Shown here: positions 1 through 5,171 of the stretch, in pieces | Layout: each line of letters starts with the position of its first letter | Position numbering within the stretch: position 1 is the first letter of the stretch | Origin: Rickettsiales bacterium | GTDB lineage: Bacteria > Pseudomonadota > Alphaproteobacteria > Rs-D84 | Reading direction: 5' to 3' | Assembly (NCBI GenBank): GCA_031259365.1 | Contig: JAIRLP010000003.1 | Span: 1 to 8,719 of the forward strand | Length of the DNA: 8,719 nt | Made by a program: the position numbers and the translations under genes | The notes under the pieces: model-generated | Database searches by the model: none | Told to the model about the DNA's origin: nothing | The model's input: only the letters and a program-made list of their open reading frames with translations

Positions 1-90
1 GTTCTAGACTAGGACATTGATAGGTGGCAGGTGTAAGTCCGGTGACGGATTCAGCTTAGCCATACTAATCGAACCATTGACTTTTTATCT
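1..90 (+). rRNA. rrl: 23S ribosomal RNA, 3' end (partial)
   Basis: The window opens inside the conserved 3' terminal region of 23S rRNA. The segment containing 'gacattgatagg', 'gtgtaag' and 'actaatcgaacc' aligns by eye with the end of the E. coli 23S gene (GGATGTTGATAGG, GTGTAAG, ACTAATGAACCG). The 3' end at about 90 is set by counting the same distance after the AACC motif as in E. coli, so it may be off by several bases. It is followed at once by a spacer and then 5S rRNA, the standard operon order. Confidence 0.93.
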
Positions 91-91
91 T

Positions 92-112
92 TTGTTTTGC
101 TTGTCAAAACAA
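92..112 (+). other. Spacer hairpin just 3' of 23S rRNA
   Basis: TTGTTTTG (92-99) and CAAAACAA (105-112) form a perfect 8-bp stem with a 5-nt loop right after the inferred 23S end. It is probably a processing or protective structure in the 23S-5S spacer. It has no T-tract and lies inside the operon, so it is not a terminator. The rest of the spacer (113-187) is AT-rich and contains no tRNA. Confidence 0.45.
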
Positions 113-191
113 TGCTTGAAGAGTAATTTAAACAACGCAAATAAGTTGAACTTAACAGATACTATTTTGAATAATGATGTTTACTGGATTT

Positions 192-311
192 AGTTCTGGT
201 GATTATTGAGCGGGAGTCACCCTCTGTTCCATCCCGAACCAGACAGGGAAACCCCGTATCGCCGATGGTACTTTGGCTTAAGCTATGGAAGAGTAGGTCG
301 TCGCCAGAACT
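192..311 (+). rRNA. rrf: 5S ribosomal RNA
   Basis: This is a complete 5S rRNA of about 120 nt. The terminal stem AGTTCTGG (192-199) pairs perfectly with CCAGAACT (304-311) and extends outward through ATTT/AAAT (188-191 with 312-315) as a precursor stem. Conserved internal blocks are visible: CATCCCGAACC (loop B/C region), GGAAACCCCGTATCGCCGATGGTA (shown here only as landmarks GGAAAC and CGCCGATGGTA), and GAGAGTAGG-like 'gaagagtaggtcg'. Ends are defined by the stem; the mature ends may differ by one or two bases. Confidence 0.95.
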
Positions 312-344
312 AAATTCAGTGCACATAAAAACCAATTATAAAGA

Positions 345-372
345 TTTAACCCACCGCAAGGTGGGTTTTTTA
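345..372 (+). terminator. Intrinsic terminator of the rRNA operon
   Basis: AACCCACC (348-355), loop GCAA (356-359) and GGTGGGTT (360-367) form an 8-bp perfect stem with a GNRA tetraloop, followed by a run of T. It lies 37 nt after 5S and ends the rRNA transcript. Confidence 0.92.
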
Positions 373-392
373 TTTGAGATAAGAAAAAAGTC

Positions 393-427
393 TTGTTTAT
401 AAATTCAGATACATTATATATAGTCTA
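393..427 (+). promoter_or_regulatory. Predicted promoter and upstream ORF start for the lipoprotein gene
   Basis: A -35 box TTGTTT (393-398) is followed by a 16-nt spacer, a -10 box TATATA (415-420), 6 nt, and then ATGAC at 427, the expected transcription start. An AUG at +1 would begin an 8-residue ORF, MTQKEGFR, whose TGA (451-453) overlaps the ATG of the lipoprotein gene at 450. The same geometry recurs before the genes at 4043 and 4559. Box matches to consensus are only moderate. Confidence 0.5.
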
Positions 428-449
428 TGACACAGAAAGAGGGATTTCG

Positions 450-908
450 ATGAAAAAGTTTTTAATGATACCTGTTTTATTGCTGACTTTGGGCGCATGC
501 GCCAGTAATCTGGAAGCTGATAGATATGAAACATCAGCTGCGGGCAAGGTTAATACCGTTGCCGAAGGCGTTATTATGAACGTCCGTGCAGTTACTGTTG
601 CCACATCTGACGGTACAGTTGGTAAATTAGCCGGTGGGATTGCAGGTGGTGCAGCTGGCAGTATGATTGGTGGTAATTCTGCCGTTAATGTTATAGGCGC
701 CGTTGGTGGTGCTGTTCTGGGTGGATATTTGGGTGATAAGGCACAGCAAAGCCTGTCCAAACAGACTGGATACGAATATATCGTAAAATTGGATTCAGGT
801 AAATCAATCACATTGACCCAAGGGACTGATGAAAAGCTGTCTGTTGGTCAAAAAGTTTACGTGCTGGACGCTAATTACGGTGATCGAGCCAGAATCATCC
901 CAAGGTAA
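450..908 (+). CDS. Glycine-zipper outer-membrane lipoprotein (SlyB/Pcp-like)
   Basis: A 152-residue predicted lipoprotein. The start at 450 is preferred over an ATG 57 nt upstream because an AGAAAGAGGG Shine-Dalgarno lies at 434-443 and the protein then opens with a clean lipoprotein signal: MKK, a hydrophobic stretch and the lipobox LGAC, with the lipidated Cys at residue 17. Residues about 58-97 are dominated by GxxxG-type repeats (GGIAGGAAGSMIGG, GAVGGAVLGGYLG), the glycine-zipper 2TM motif of the SlyB/Pcp/17-kDa antigen group. The C-terminal part (about 107-152) is a small beta-rich domain ending VLDANYGDRARIIPR. Family members sit in the outer membrane and contribute to envelope integrity. 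The gene is monocistronic, flanked by terminators on both sides. Exact orthology to SlyB is not claimed. Confidence 0.88.
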   Translation: MKKFLMIPVLLLTLGACASNLEADRYETSAAGKVNTVAEGVIMNVRAVTVATSDGTVGKLAGGIAGGAAGSMIGGNSAVNVIGAVGGAVLGGYLGDKAQQSLSKQTGYEYIVKLDSGKSITLTQGTDEKLSVGQKVYVLDANYGDRARIIPR

Positions 909-912
909 TTTT

Positions 913-936
913 AAAACCGCCAATTGGCGGTTTTTT
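913..936 (+). terminator. Intrinsic terminator after the lipoprotein gene
   Basis: AAAACCGCC (913-921), loop AATT and GGCGGTTTT (926-934) form a 9-bp stem followed by Ts. It lies 4 nt after the stop codon. The A-tract/T-tract symmetry could also terminate minus-strand transcription. Confidence 0.93.
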
Positions 937-964
937 GTTCATTATAAATTAATTGACTTATAAT
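935..964 (+). promoter_or_regulatory. Predicted promoter for the kinase-YkgJ group
   Basis: A perfect TATAAT is at 959-964, with a weak -35 candidate TTGTTC at 935-940 (18-nt spacer) that overlaps the preceding terminator's T-tract. The predicted start is near 971, giving a leader of about 39 nt. An alternative -35, TTGACT (953-958), directly abuts the -10 and cannot serve it. The perfect -10 is the main support in an AT-rich context. Confidence 0.4.
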
Positions 965-1009
965 AAATTTGTACTAATGTTTAGGTGAAAATACAAAGGT
1001 TACACATCT

Positions 1010-1915
1010 ATGAATAATCAATCTAATTTTGTTGGTGAAAGACAAGTACATGTTATTGATTATGATGAATTTATTCAGCATATTCATATCAATACAATTT
1101 TGAGTATGTATCCCGATACCAAGGCAATTATTCCTCCAACATATATCGCTAGTGTAAATAAATTATATTTTGTTTGTCTTAAACATAGAAATCAGCCAGA
1201 TGTCACTTTTCGTTTTAATAATATAGATACGGCCCGGTTGAATGCAGAATTAAGTCATTTGTTAATAGATAAATATAATATTCCCGTTTTTAGAACCGTG
1301 GCACACGAATTACCGGATTCTTATAAGCAATTTTCTGGGTCAGAATACTTTGAAACATATGATTATTTCAAAAGTTTTAGTTTTACTGAAAACGTCACGC
1401 GTGATTCCAAAAATGGAAAGCTGAATACACCAAAATCTCAACAAAAAATCATAGAAGTGTTTAAGATTTTAATACGTCTTATTAATAAAATGGAAGAGAT
1501 TGATGTTGCTGAATACAAGGCTTTGGAAAATAAATATCACAAAAGAACTGTAACTAGAACTTCATCTTCTGAAAAGATACATGATTTTGCACATTTCTGC
1601 ATGAGTGTTGGTAAGAAGAAAATATATCATGGTGATTTACAACATGGAAATTTAATGATGGACGAAAATTACGAGAATCTAACATTGGCAGATATGGATT
1701 CTTTTTCATTATGTCACAAGACTGAAGCTTTGAGTCACGTCTTTAGATTGTTTACAGTTTTGGGATTTCCACCAATGTTACTTTATAAATATTATTTGGA
1801 TACAGTACCGGGTAAGCTTGCAAAACTTAAAACCAAGGCACTGTTGTCACCTATGGTATTACGAGATAAGATTACGCACATGCACGTAAAGCAAGTTCAG
1901 AAAAAAAGAAGATAG
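1010..1915 (+). CDS. Protein-kinase-fold phosphotransferase (APH/LPS-kinase-like)
   Basis: A 301-residue protein with the catalytic core of the protein-kinase-like fold used by aminoglycoside, choline and lipopolysaccharide kinases. The catalytic loop is H207-G-D209-L-Q-H-G-N214, with D209 as the expected base and N214 as a metal ligand; D228-M-D230 is the DFG-equivalent metal-binding motif. In the N-lobe, TFRF near 66-69 and E80 followed by a 'yNIPVFRTV' segment (89-97) match the usual beta-3/alpha-C/hinge layout of APH-type enzymes. The C-terminus is strongly basic (KKRR) and no signal peptide or membrane helix is seen, so it should be cytoplasmic. The substrate cannot be read from sequence. 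An AAAGG Shine-Dalgarno lies about 10 nt before the ATG. It ends in TAG and is in the same frame as the next gene, 9 nt away, suggesting an operon. Confidence 0.75.
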   Translation: MNNQSNFVGERQVHVIDYDEFIQHIHINTILSMYPDTKAIIPPTYIASVNKLYFVCLKHRNQPDVTFRFNNIDTARLNAELSHLLIDKYNIPVFRTVAHELPDSYKQFSGSEYFETYDYFKSFSFTENVTRDSKNGKLNTPKSQQKIIEVFKILIRLINKMEEIDVAEYKALENKYHKRTVTRTSSSEKIHDFAHFCMSVGKKKIYHGDLQHGNLMMDENYENLTLADMDSFSLCHKTEALSHVFRLFTVLGFPPMLLYKYYLDTVPGKLAKLKTKALLSPMVLRDKITHMHVKQVQKKRR

Positions 1916-1924
1916 AAAAGTTCT

Positions 1925-2392
1925 ATGGGCAAGAGTCTTGATTTCTTTTCAAATAATGGGCAGATTGATAATGTTCGTTATTGCGCAGCATGCCGATACA
2001 ATTGCTGTAAAACAGATGGGGATAATTTTATTGTTTTGTTTCCATGGGAAATCAAAGCTGCAAAAGCAGCGGGTTTGTCTGTCGATCACTTGGTGTCTAT
2101 CAAAGATGATCCGCAATATGTGCACTGTATTCGTCCGTGCACAGGCCAGAATGATTACAAACCGATAAACTGTGCCACTTATCCATTATACCCAGTTACA
2201 GAAGATCTAAGTGTTTGGGTGCGTGGCGCAAAAAGCCGTTGTCCAATCAGCGATATTCGCCTGCGCCAGCAAGTAAAAGCGGTTGCCGATGGTCTGCGGC
2301 GGATAGAAGAATTGCACCCTGGTTCAATTAAAATGATGGTGGAATTTATTAAAAGCTATCCCGGGGATTTAGAATCCTTGGAAAGCGAATAA
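1925..2392 (+). CDS. YkgJ/UPF0153-type Cys-cluster protein
   Basis: A 155-residue cytoplasmic protein with eight cysteines arranged as in the YkgJ (CxxCxCC) family: C20-x2-C23-x3-C27-C28, then C68, C72, C83 and C106. The 'INCATYPLYP' segment (81-90) and the R100/SRCPI segment (104-108) fit the family's second half ('C..YP..P' then 'CP'). These proteins are presumed zinc or Fe-S binding; the biochemical role is not established. The start at 1925 has only a weak AGAAAAG ribosome-binding site inside the end of the upstream gene, so translation may be coupled to the kinase gene. In frame with that gene, separated only by its TAG and three codons. The last 50 residues are helical and charged. Confidence 0.83.
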   Translation: MGKSLDFFSNNGQIDNVRYCAACRYNCCKTDGDNFIVLFPWEIKAAKAAGLSVDHLVSIKDDPQYVHCIRPCTGQNDYKPINCATYPLYPVTEDLSVWVRGAKSRCPISDIRLRQQVKAVADGLRRIEELHPGSIKMMVEFIKSYPGDLESLESE

Positions 2393-2410
2393 TATTTTTT
2401 GCTCATTGGA

Positions 2411-2416
2411 TATAAT
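2411..2416 (+). promoter_or_regulatory. Possible internal promoter before the glycosylase gene
   Basis: A perfect TATAAT lies in the 64-nt gap between the YkgJ gene and the glycosylase gene, with no convincing -35 box. No terminator is seen in the gap, so readthrough from upstream is also likely. Confidence 0.3.
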
Positions 2417-2456
2417 TCTGATTTGCAATTTTATTTAAAACATTCAAAATTAAAGC

Positions 2457-2990
2457 ATGATCATACAACGTGATTTTTATCTAAAGAATCCGATGCGTGT
2501 TGCACGCAGCCTGTTGGGTGCATACCTTTGTGTCGAAAAAGAGGGTCAAATCATCCGCGGTCGAATTTGTGAATTAGAATTATATTTGGAATCTGAACGT
2601 GCGTGTCATGCCTTTGGTGGCAAATGTACACCACGCAATTGCGCCCTTTTTAGCGGGGGCGGCCATGCTTATATCTATTTGTGTTATGGTCTGCATTCGT
2701 TATTTAATATTGTGTTGGGGCCTGCTGGGACAGCTGCGGCGGTTTTGATCCGCGCCGTGGAATTACAAGGATGTGATGGCCCAGGAAAGCTTACCAAAAC
2801 ATTGGGAATAAAACTGTCAGATAATACAATAGATCTAACCACGGGGCACAAGATTTGGGTAGAGCCCCGTAAAAAGGTACCTAGAATTTTGGCAGCGAAA
2901 CGTATTGGAATAGATTATGCAGGGTCTGATGCTGATCTGCCCTGGCGTTTGGGAATTGCGGACAGTAAATATCTAAGTCGTCCATTTTAA
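2457..2990 (+). CDS. mpg: DNA-3-methyladenine glycosylase, AAG/MPG family
   Basis: A 177-residue base-excision repair enzyme that removes alkylated purines such as 3-methyladenine from DNA. Family landmarks appear in order: R35-G-R-I-C-E39-L-E-L-Y (E39 matches the catalytic Glu of human AAG, 'ETEAY'), H51-x-F-G-G-K-x-TPRN (51-61), GGGHAYIYLCYGLHSLFNIV (67-86), AAVLIRAVE (94-102), GPGKLTKTLGI (108-118) and KRIGID...LPWRLGI (148-167). It is slightly shorter than the usual ~190-220 residues. The normal 'YxGPxD' after the catalytic strand is 'YLESER', so the substrate loop is divergent. The start has only a weak TAAAG upstream. The gene's stop overlaps the stop of the convergent transporter gene. 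Confidence 0.92.
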   Translation: MIIQRDFYLKNPMRVARSLLGAYLCVEKEGQIIRGRICELELYLESERACHAFGGKCTPRNCALFSGGGHAYIYLCYGLHSLFNIVLGPAGTAAAVLIRAVELQGCDGPGKLTKTLGIKLSDNTIDLTTGHKIWVEPRKKVPRILAAKRIGIDYAGSDADLPWRLGIADSKYLSRPF

Positions 2991-3511
2991 ATATCTATAC
3001 CCAAGAAATATCCGGCAGCCCGCCCAATAGCAAATGCGACAACAGATACAATAAAGCATATTGCCAGCATTTCCCAAAAACGTTTTGCAAAAGGTTTGTG
3101 CTGTATACGCGAAATATAATAATTAAACAGAAATATAATCAAGATCGCCATTAACAGGCTGGTGCCAAAGGCGCAATATTTATTCATGACCAATGCAAAT
3201 GGTGCGATCAATAGTGCAGATGTGATCAGATAAGATATACCGGTATAAAGACCTGATGTCATGGCAGATTCATCTTCTTTTGTTTTTTGTGCCAGATAAT
3301 TCGAAGCTGCCATCGACAAACTTGTCGATACAGCAGAAATAATGCTGGTTAATATAATCAAATGTTGATCTGCCAGGGCAAAGGTTAATCCTGCAATAAT
3401 TCCGGTCTGTGATACCAAAGCATCATGCATCCCTAAGACCATATCGCTGGTGTGTTTTAATTTATTCTTATGCGCCAATTTAATTCTTCTTCTTGTTTCG
3501 TTATGAACCAC
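2987..3511 (-). CDS. VIT1/CCC1-family metal transporter, short form
   Basis: A 174-residue membrane protein resembling the VIT/CCC1 family of Fe2+/Mn2+ transporters. TM1 carries MHDALVSQTGIIAGLTFAL (28-46, compare family 'nDGlvst.glvaGl'), and TM2 ends SMAASNYLAQKTKEDES (66-82, compare 'amSmaagEYvsvksqre'). Three more hydrophobic segments follow at about 86-106, 113-133 and 147-170, giving the family's five helices. The usual cytoplasmic Glu-rich metal-binding domain between TM2 and TM3 (roughly 50-60 residues) is absent, since TM3 begins almost immediately. The GTG start at 3511 is chosen because it keeps the basic amphipathic N-terminal helix and has GGA about 8 nt upstream; the next Met (residue 24) has no ribosome-binding site. 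The gene is convergent with the glycosylase gene. Metal specificity is inferred from family only. Confidence 0.78.
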   Translation of the reverse strand: MVHNETRRRIKLAHKNKLKHTSDMVLGMHDALVSQTGIIAGLTFALADQHLIILTSIISAVSTSLSMAASNYLAQKTKEDESAMTSGLYTGISYLITSALLIAPFALVMNKYCAFGTSLLMAILIIFLFNYYISRIQHKPFAKRFWEMLAICFIVSVVAFAIGRAAGYFLGIDI

Positions 3512-3660
3512 TCGTTTCCAAGGAATTCAAAGGAATCTTATGACTCATACATGTTTGACTGTTATTTTACCAAGATTGATGTTTTGTATCATCAAGAATT
3601 CAATCCAAAAAAATAATTTAATTATTTTTGTAATCTTTCTGTATATATAGGTGTAGTAAC

Positions 3661-3712
3661 AAAAAGGAAAACAACATGAGTATAAATCCGGCTTTTTGCC
3701 GGATTTTATTGT
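3661..3712 (+). other. Mini-ORF with strong RBS fused to an intrinsic terminator
   Basis: AAAAAGGAAAACAAC is followed by ATG at 3676 and a 12-codon ORF, MSINPAFCRILL, ending in TGA at 3712. The ORF itself contains the hairpin AAATCCGGC (3684-3692), loop TTTTT, GCCGGATTT (3698-3706), then TTATT. No plus-strand gene precedes it, because the transporter gene runs away on the minus strand. It may therefore be the end of a short RNA or an attenuator/leader peptide for the Cys-rich ORF at 3761. No convincing promoter could be assigned; the TATATATAG run at 3642-3650 is the best -10-like candidate. Confidence 0.45.
3684..3710 (+). terminator. Orphan intrinsic terminator
   Basis: A 9-bp perfect stem (3684-3692 with 3698-3706), a T5 loop and a downstream TTATT. 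In the minus direction the sequence after the stem (ATACTC) lacks a T-tract, so the plus strand is favoured. Confidence 0.7.
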
Positions 3713-3760
3713 GAAATCATACCTGTAACCTATCCGATTTTTTTGATGTAGCATTTGGTT

Positions 3761-3949
3761 ATGGAAGTCTTGCCACCAATTAATATTATTGAACAGCAAT
3801 TGGGTCAATTGCCCCAAAGACCAGAGAATCCTTGTCCGGTCTGTGGCTTTTGGAGACCTGGTTGCAACCAATCCGACTGCCCGATCTTTAAAAAATACAA
3901 AGACGAATTAATAAAATTATGGCGCGCCAAACAGGGGTGTAATCAATAA
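3761..3949 (+). CDS. Small Cys-rich (zinc-ribbon-like) protein
   Basis: A 62-residue ORF starting at ATG 3761; a TTG two codons earlier is possible, and an in-frame TAG lies just before that. Residues 25-41 hold C-P-V-C, then G-F-W-R-P-G-C and N-Q-S-D-C, a CxxC-x6-C-x4-C pattern compatible with a small zinc site. Another Cys lies near the C-terminus (QGCNQ), and the second half is a charged helix (KKYKDELIKLWRAK). No recognised family. No Shine-Dalgarno is visible, which lowers confidence. A longer minus-strand frame over the same DNA reads as composition noise. Confidence 0.5.
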   Translation: MEVLPPINIIEQQLGQLPQRPENPCPVCGFWRPGCNQSDCPIFKKYKDELIKLWRAKQGCNQ

Positions 3950-3951
3950 TT

Positions 3952-3969
3952 CACAAAGGTGTGTTTTTT
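3952..3969 (+). terminator. Weak terminator-like hairpin
   Basis: CACA (3952-3955), loop AAGG and TGTG (3960-3963) are followed by six Ts, directly after the Cys-rich ORF's stop. The stem is only 4 bp, so efficiency is doubtful. Confidence 0.3.
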
Positions 3970-3970
3970 G

Positions 3971-4005
3971 TTGTGTTCTTGAATATCTGTTCTATAGTCA
4001 CTTTA
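3971..4005 (+). promoter_or_regulatory. Predicted promoter for the exported Cys protein gene
   Basis: TTGTGT (3971-3976), a 16-nt spacer and TATAGT (3993-3998, 5/6 match) are followed 6 nt later by ATGACG at 4005, the expected +1. From that AUG a 13-residue ORF, MTREWEPDKRYLK, ends with TGA (4044-4046) overlapping the main ATG at 4043. The AAAAGG ribosome-binding site of the main gene lies inside this upstream ORF. Confidence 0.5.
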
Positions 4006-4042
4006 TGACGAGAGAGTGGGAACCGGACAAAAGGTATTTAAA

Positions 4043-4453
4043 ATGAAGAAAATGACCCTCTTTTTATTAGCAGCTGTTTTGCCGGCGTCCGCCAGCTTTG
4101 CATCAGATTATATTGGTGGTGGTTATTATCAGAAAACAACCAGCAACTGCAACAAAGCGGCGATTTACCGCGAATTGGATGTGGCCACAGCACAGGGTCG
4201 TGCAGTCACAACTGTTGTAAAATGCACCGTAGATGCCCAAAAACCGATACCTGCCGAAACACGCGAAGTACGTAAAGCGCGCGTAGCAAAACCAGCTTGT
4301 GGTGCCGAATGTGGTACAGCTTTTGAAAAAGTTATAGATCGTGAATACTATGTTCGTGAAACACGCGAAGTATATCAGCCAGTGGTTGCTTATGTATCCG
4401 CAGGAACATATACAACAACCAAAAAAGTTTGTGAAAGCGATTTTGATTGCTAA
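4043..4453 (+). CDS. Exported Cys-containing protein of unknown function
   Basis: A 136-residue predicted periplasmic or surface protein. ATG 4043 is chosen over an in-frame GTG at 4016 because it follows AAAAGG by about 9 nt and gives a classic signal peptide: MKKMTLFLLAAVLPASASFA, cleaved before S21. The mature protein has six cysteines (36, 61, 86, 90, 130, 136), an even number suggesting disulfides, with the last residue being Cys. It is rich in Tyr, Thr and Val. An ETREV motif occurs twice (72-76 and 106-110), encoded by an identical 15-nt DNA segment. I recognise no family. Confidence 0.8.
   Translation: MKKMTLFLLAAVLPASASFASDYIGGGYYQKTTSNCNKAAIYRELDVATAQGRAVTTVVKCTVDAQKPIPAETREVRKARVAKPACGAECGTAFEKVIDREYYVRETREVYQPVVAYVSAGTYTTTKKVCESDFDC
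4256..4372 (+). repeat. 15-nt in-frame direct repeat within the exported protein gene
   Basis: GAAACACGCGAAGTA occurs at 4256-4270 and again at 4358-4372, 102 nt (34 codons) apart in the same frame, encoding ETREV twice. Adjacent residues also weakly match, suggesting an old internal duplication. Confidence 0.7.
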
Positions 4454-4478
4454 GATACTTTTATCTTATAAATTTTGA
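4451..4478 (+). terminator. Weak AT-rich terminator-like hairpin
   Basis: TAAGATA (4451-4457), which includes the stop codon, pairs with TATCTTA (4462-4468) across a CTTT loop, then TAAATTTT. With almost no GC in the stem it is a weak candidate. Confidence 0.3.
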
Positions 4479-4484
4479 ACCATC

Positions 4485-4519
4485 TTGAAATAAGACTGTT
4501 TTTTCTTATATCAGCTGTA
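4485..4519 (+). promoter_or_regulatory. Predicted promoter for the 4559 gene
   Basis: TTGAAA (4485-4490, 5/6 match), a 16-nt spacer and TATATC (4507-4512) are followed 6 nt later by ATGACA at 4519. The upstream AUG opens a 20-codon frame that crosses the main start codon and ends at TGA 4579-4581. The geometry is identical to the promoters at 393 and 3971. Confidence 0.45.
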
Positions 4520-4558
4520 TGACATATTTGTTTTTAACCTGCGACAAAAGGGGAAGAA

Positions 4559-5014
4559 ATGACAGGAACTGCCAAATTTGAACTGCAATCTAATAAATCC
4601 GAATCCAATGATTTGAAATATATTAAATGTAAAAATATAGCTGAACGCGATTTGATTTTACAACAGAAAAATGAACGTATATTAAAAATCCCCGATAGTG
4701 ATTTTTATGAAATTCAAACCGTTGCCGCAAAAAATATTTTACAGCTGGAAAAGTACTATAAATACCATGGCACATCTTCGTTGCCCGCAGATTTAGATAT
4801 AGATTGGAAAAAGTTTTTATTGTTGTGGGAAAAAACTGTTTATTTTACAAAACGAGATTGTAAAACCTTTGCGTCCAAGATGGAAGAAGCAACCGTTGTA
4901 ATGCAAGCGCTGACTGGTCATGAAACAAAATTAAGCAAACATTGTGAAGCTTTGACGAACCTGTTTCAACGTGCAGTAGCCGATGGCCGCCAGGTGATAT
5001 ATTCATCACGATGA
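4559..5014 (+). CDS. Hypothetical cytoplasmic protein
   Basis: A 151-residue protein with a good AAAGGGGAAG ribosome-binding site (about 4547-4556) just before the ATG. There is no signal peptide and no membrane segment. It is predicted largely alpha-helical, with charged helices around 25-45 and 50-70 (EIQTVAAKNILQLEKYYKY), a Trp-containing helix (DWKKFLLLWEKTVYF, 82-96) and a helix over 100-120, then a C-terminal helix (LTNLFQRAVADGRQ). Three cysteines (24, 101, 129) show no metal-binding spacing. I do not recognise it. It is an independent unit, with its own promoter and terminator. Ends in TGA, showing that TGA is a stop in this genome. Confidence 0.75.
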   Translation: MTGTAKFELQSNKSESNDLKYIKCKNIAERDLILQQKNERILKIPDSDFYEIQTVAAKNILQLEKYYKYHGTSSLPADLDIDWKKFLLLWEKTVYFTKRDCKTFASKMEEATVVMQALTGHETKLSKHCEALTNLFQRAVADGRQVIYSSR

Positions 5015-5037
5015 GATATAAAAAAAATTACAAAAAT

Positions 5038-5064
5038 AAACCACCTTTTGAGGGTGGTTTTTTC
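5038..5064 (+). terminator. Intrinsic terminator after the 4559 gene
   Basis: AAACCACC (5038-5045), a 7-nt loop TTTTGAG and GGTGGTTT (5053-5060) form a perfect 8-bp stem followed by TTTC. It lies 24 nt after the stop codon. Confidence 0.9.
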
Positions 5065-5074
5065 TTCAAAAAAC

Positions 5075-5102
5075 TTGCATCTTGAGGACAATATTCTATA
5101 GT
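5075..5102 (+). promoter_or_regulatory. Predicted promoter for the amber-interrupted gene
   Basis: TTGCAT (5075-5080), a 16-nt spacer and TATAGT (5097-5102). The TTCTATAGT block (5094-5102) is identical to the one at 3990-3998 before the exported Cys protein gene. The predicted start is near 5109, giving a leader of about 63 nt before ATG 5172. Confidence 0.45.
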
Positions 5103-5171
5103 GAAAGTAGATGCGCTGAATGTCCGGTATCAACTGCACCTGAAGTTCAATAAAAACTAAAGGAGGCTGTC

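Noticed and set aside
113..187. tRNA in the 23S-5S spacer
   Set aside because: No cloverleaf, no GGTTCRA T-arm and no CCA end; too AT-rich and too short.
425..811. Minus-strand frame of 128 residues opposite the lipoprotein gene
   Set aside because: Its Pro/Ala/Thr-rich sequence mirrors the Gly/Val codons of the glycine zipper; the plus strand has a ribosome-binding site, lipobox and terminator.
953..958. TTGACT as a -35 box for the kinase gene
   Set aside because: No acceptable -10 lies 16-18 nt downstream; it directly abuts the TATAAT.
3545..3871. Minus-strand frame of 108 residues
   Set aside because: It runs through the orphan terminator hairpin and AT-rich non-coding DNA, with no domain or ribosome-binding site; the opposite small Cys-rich ORF is more protein-like.
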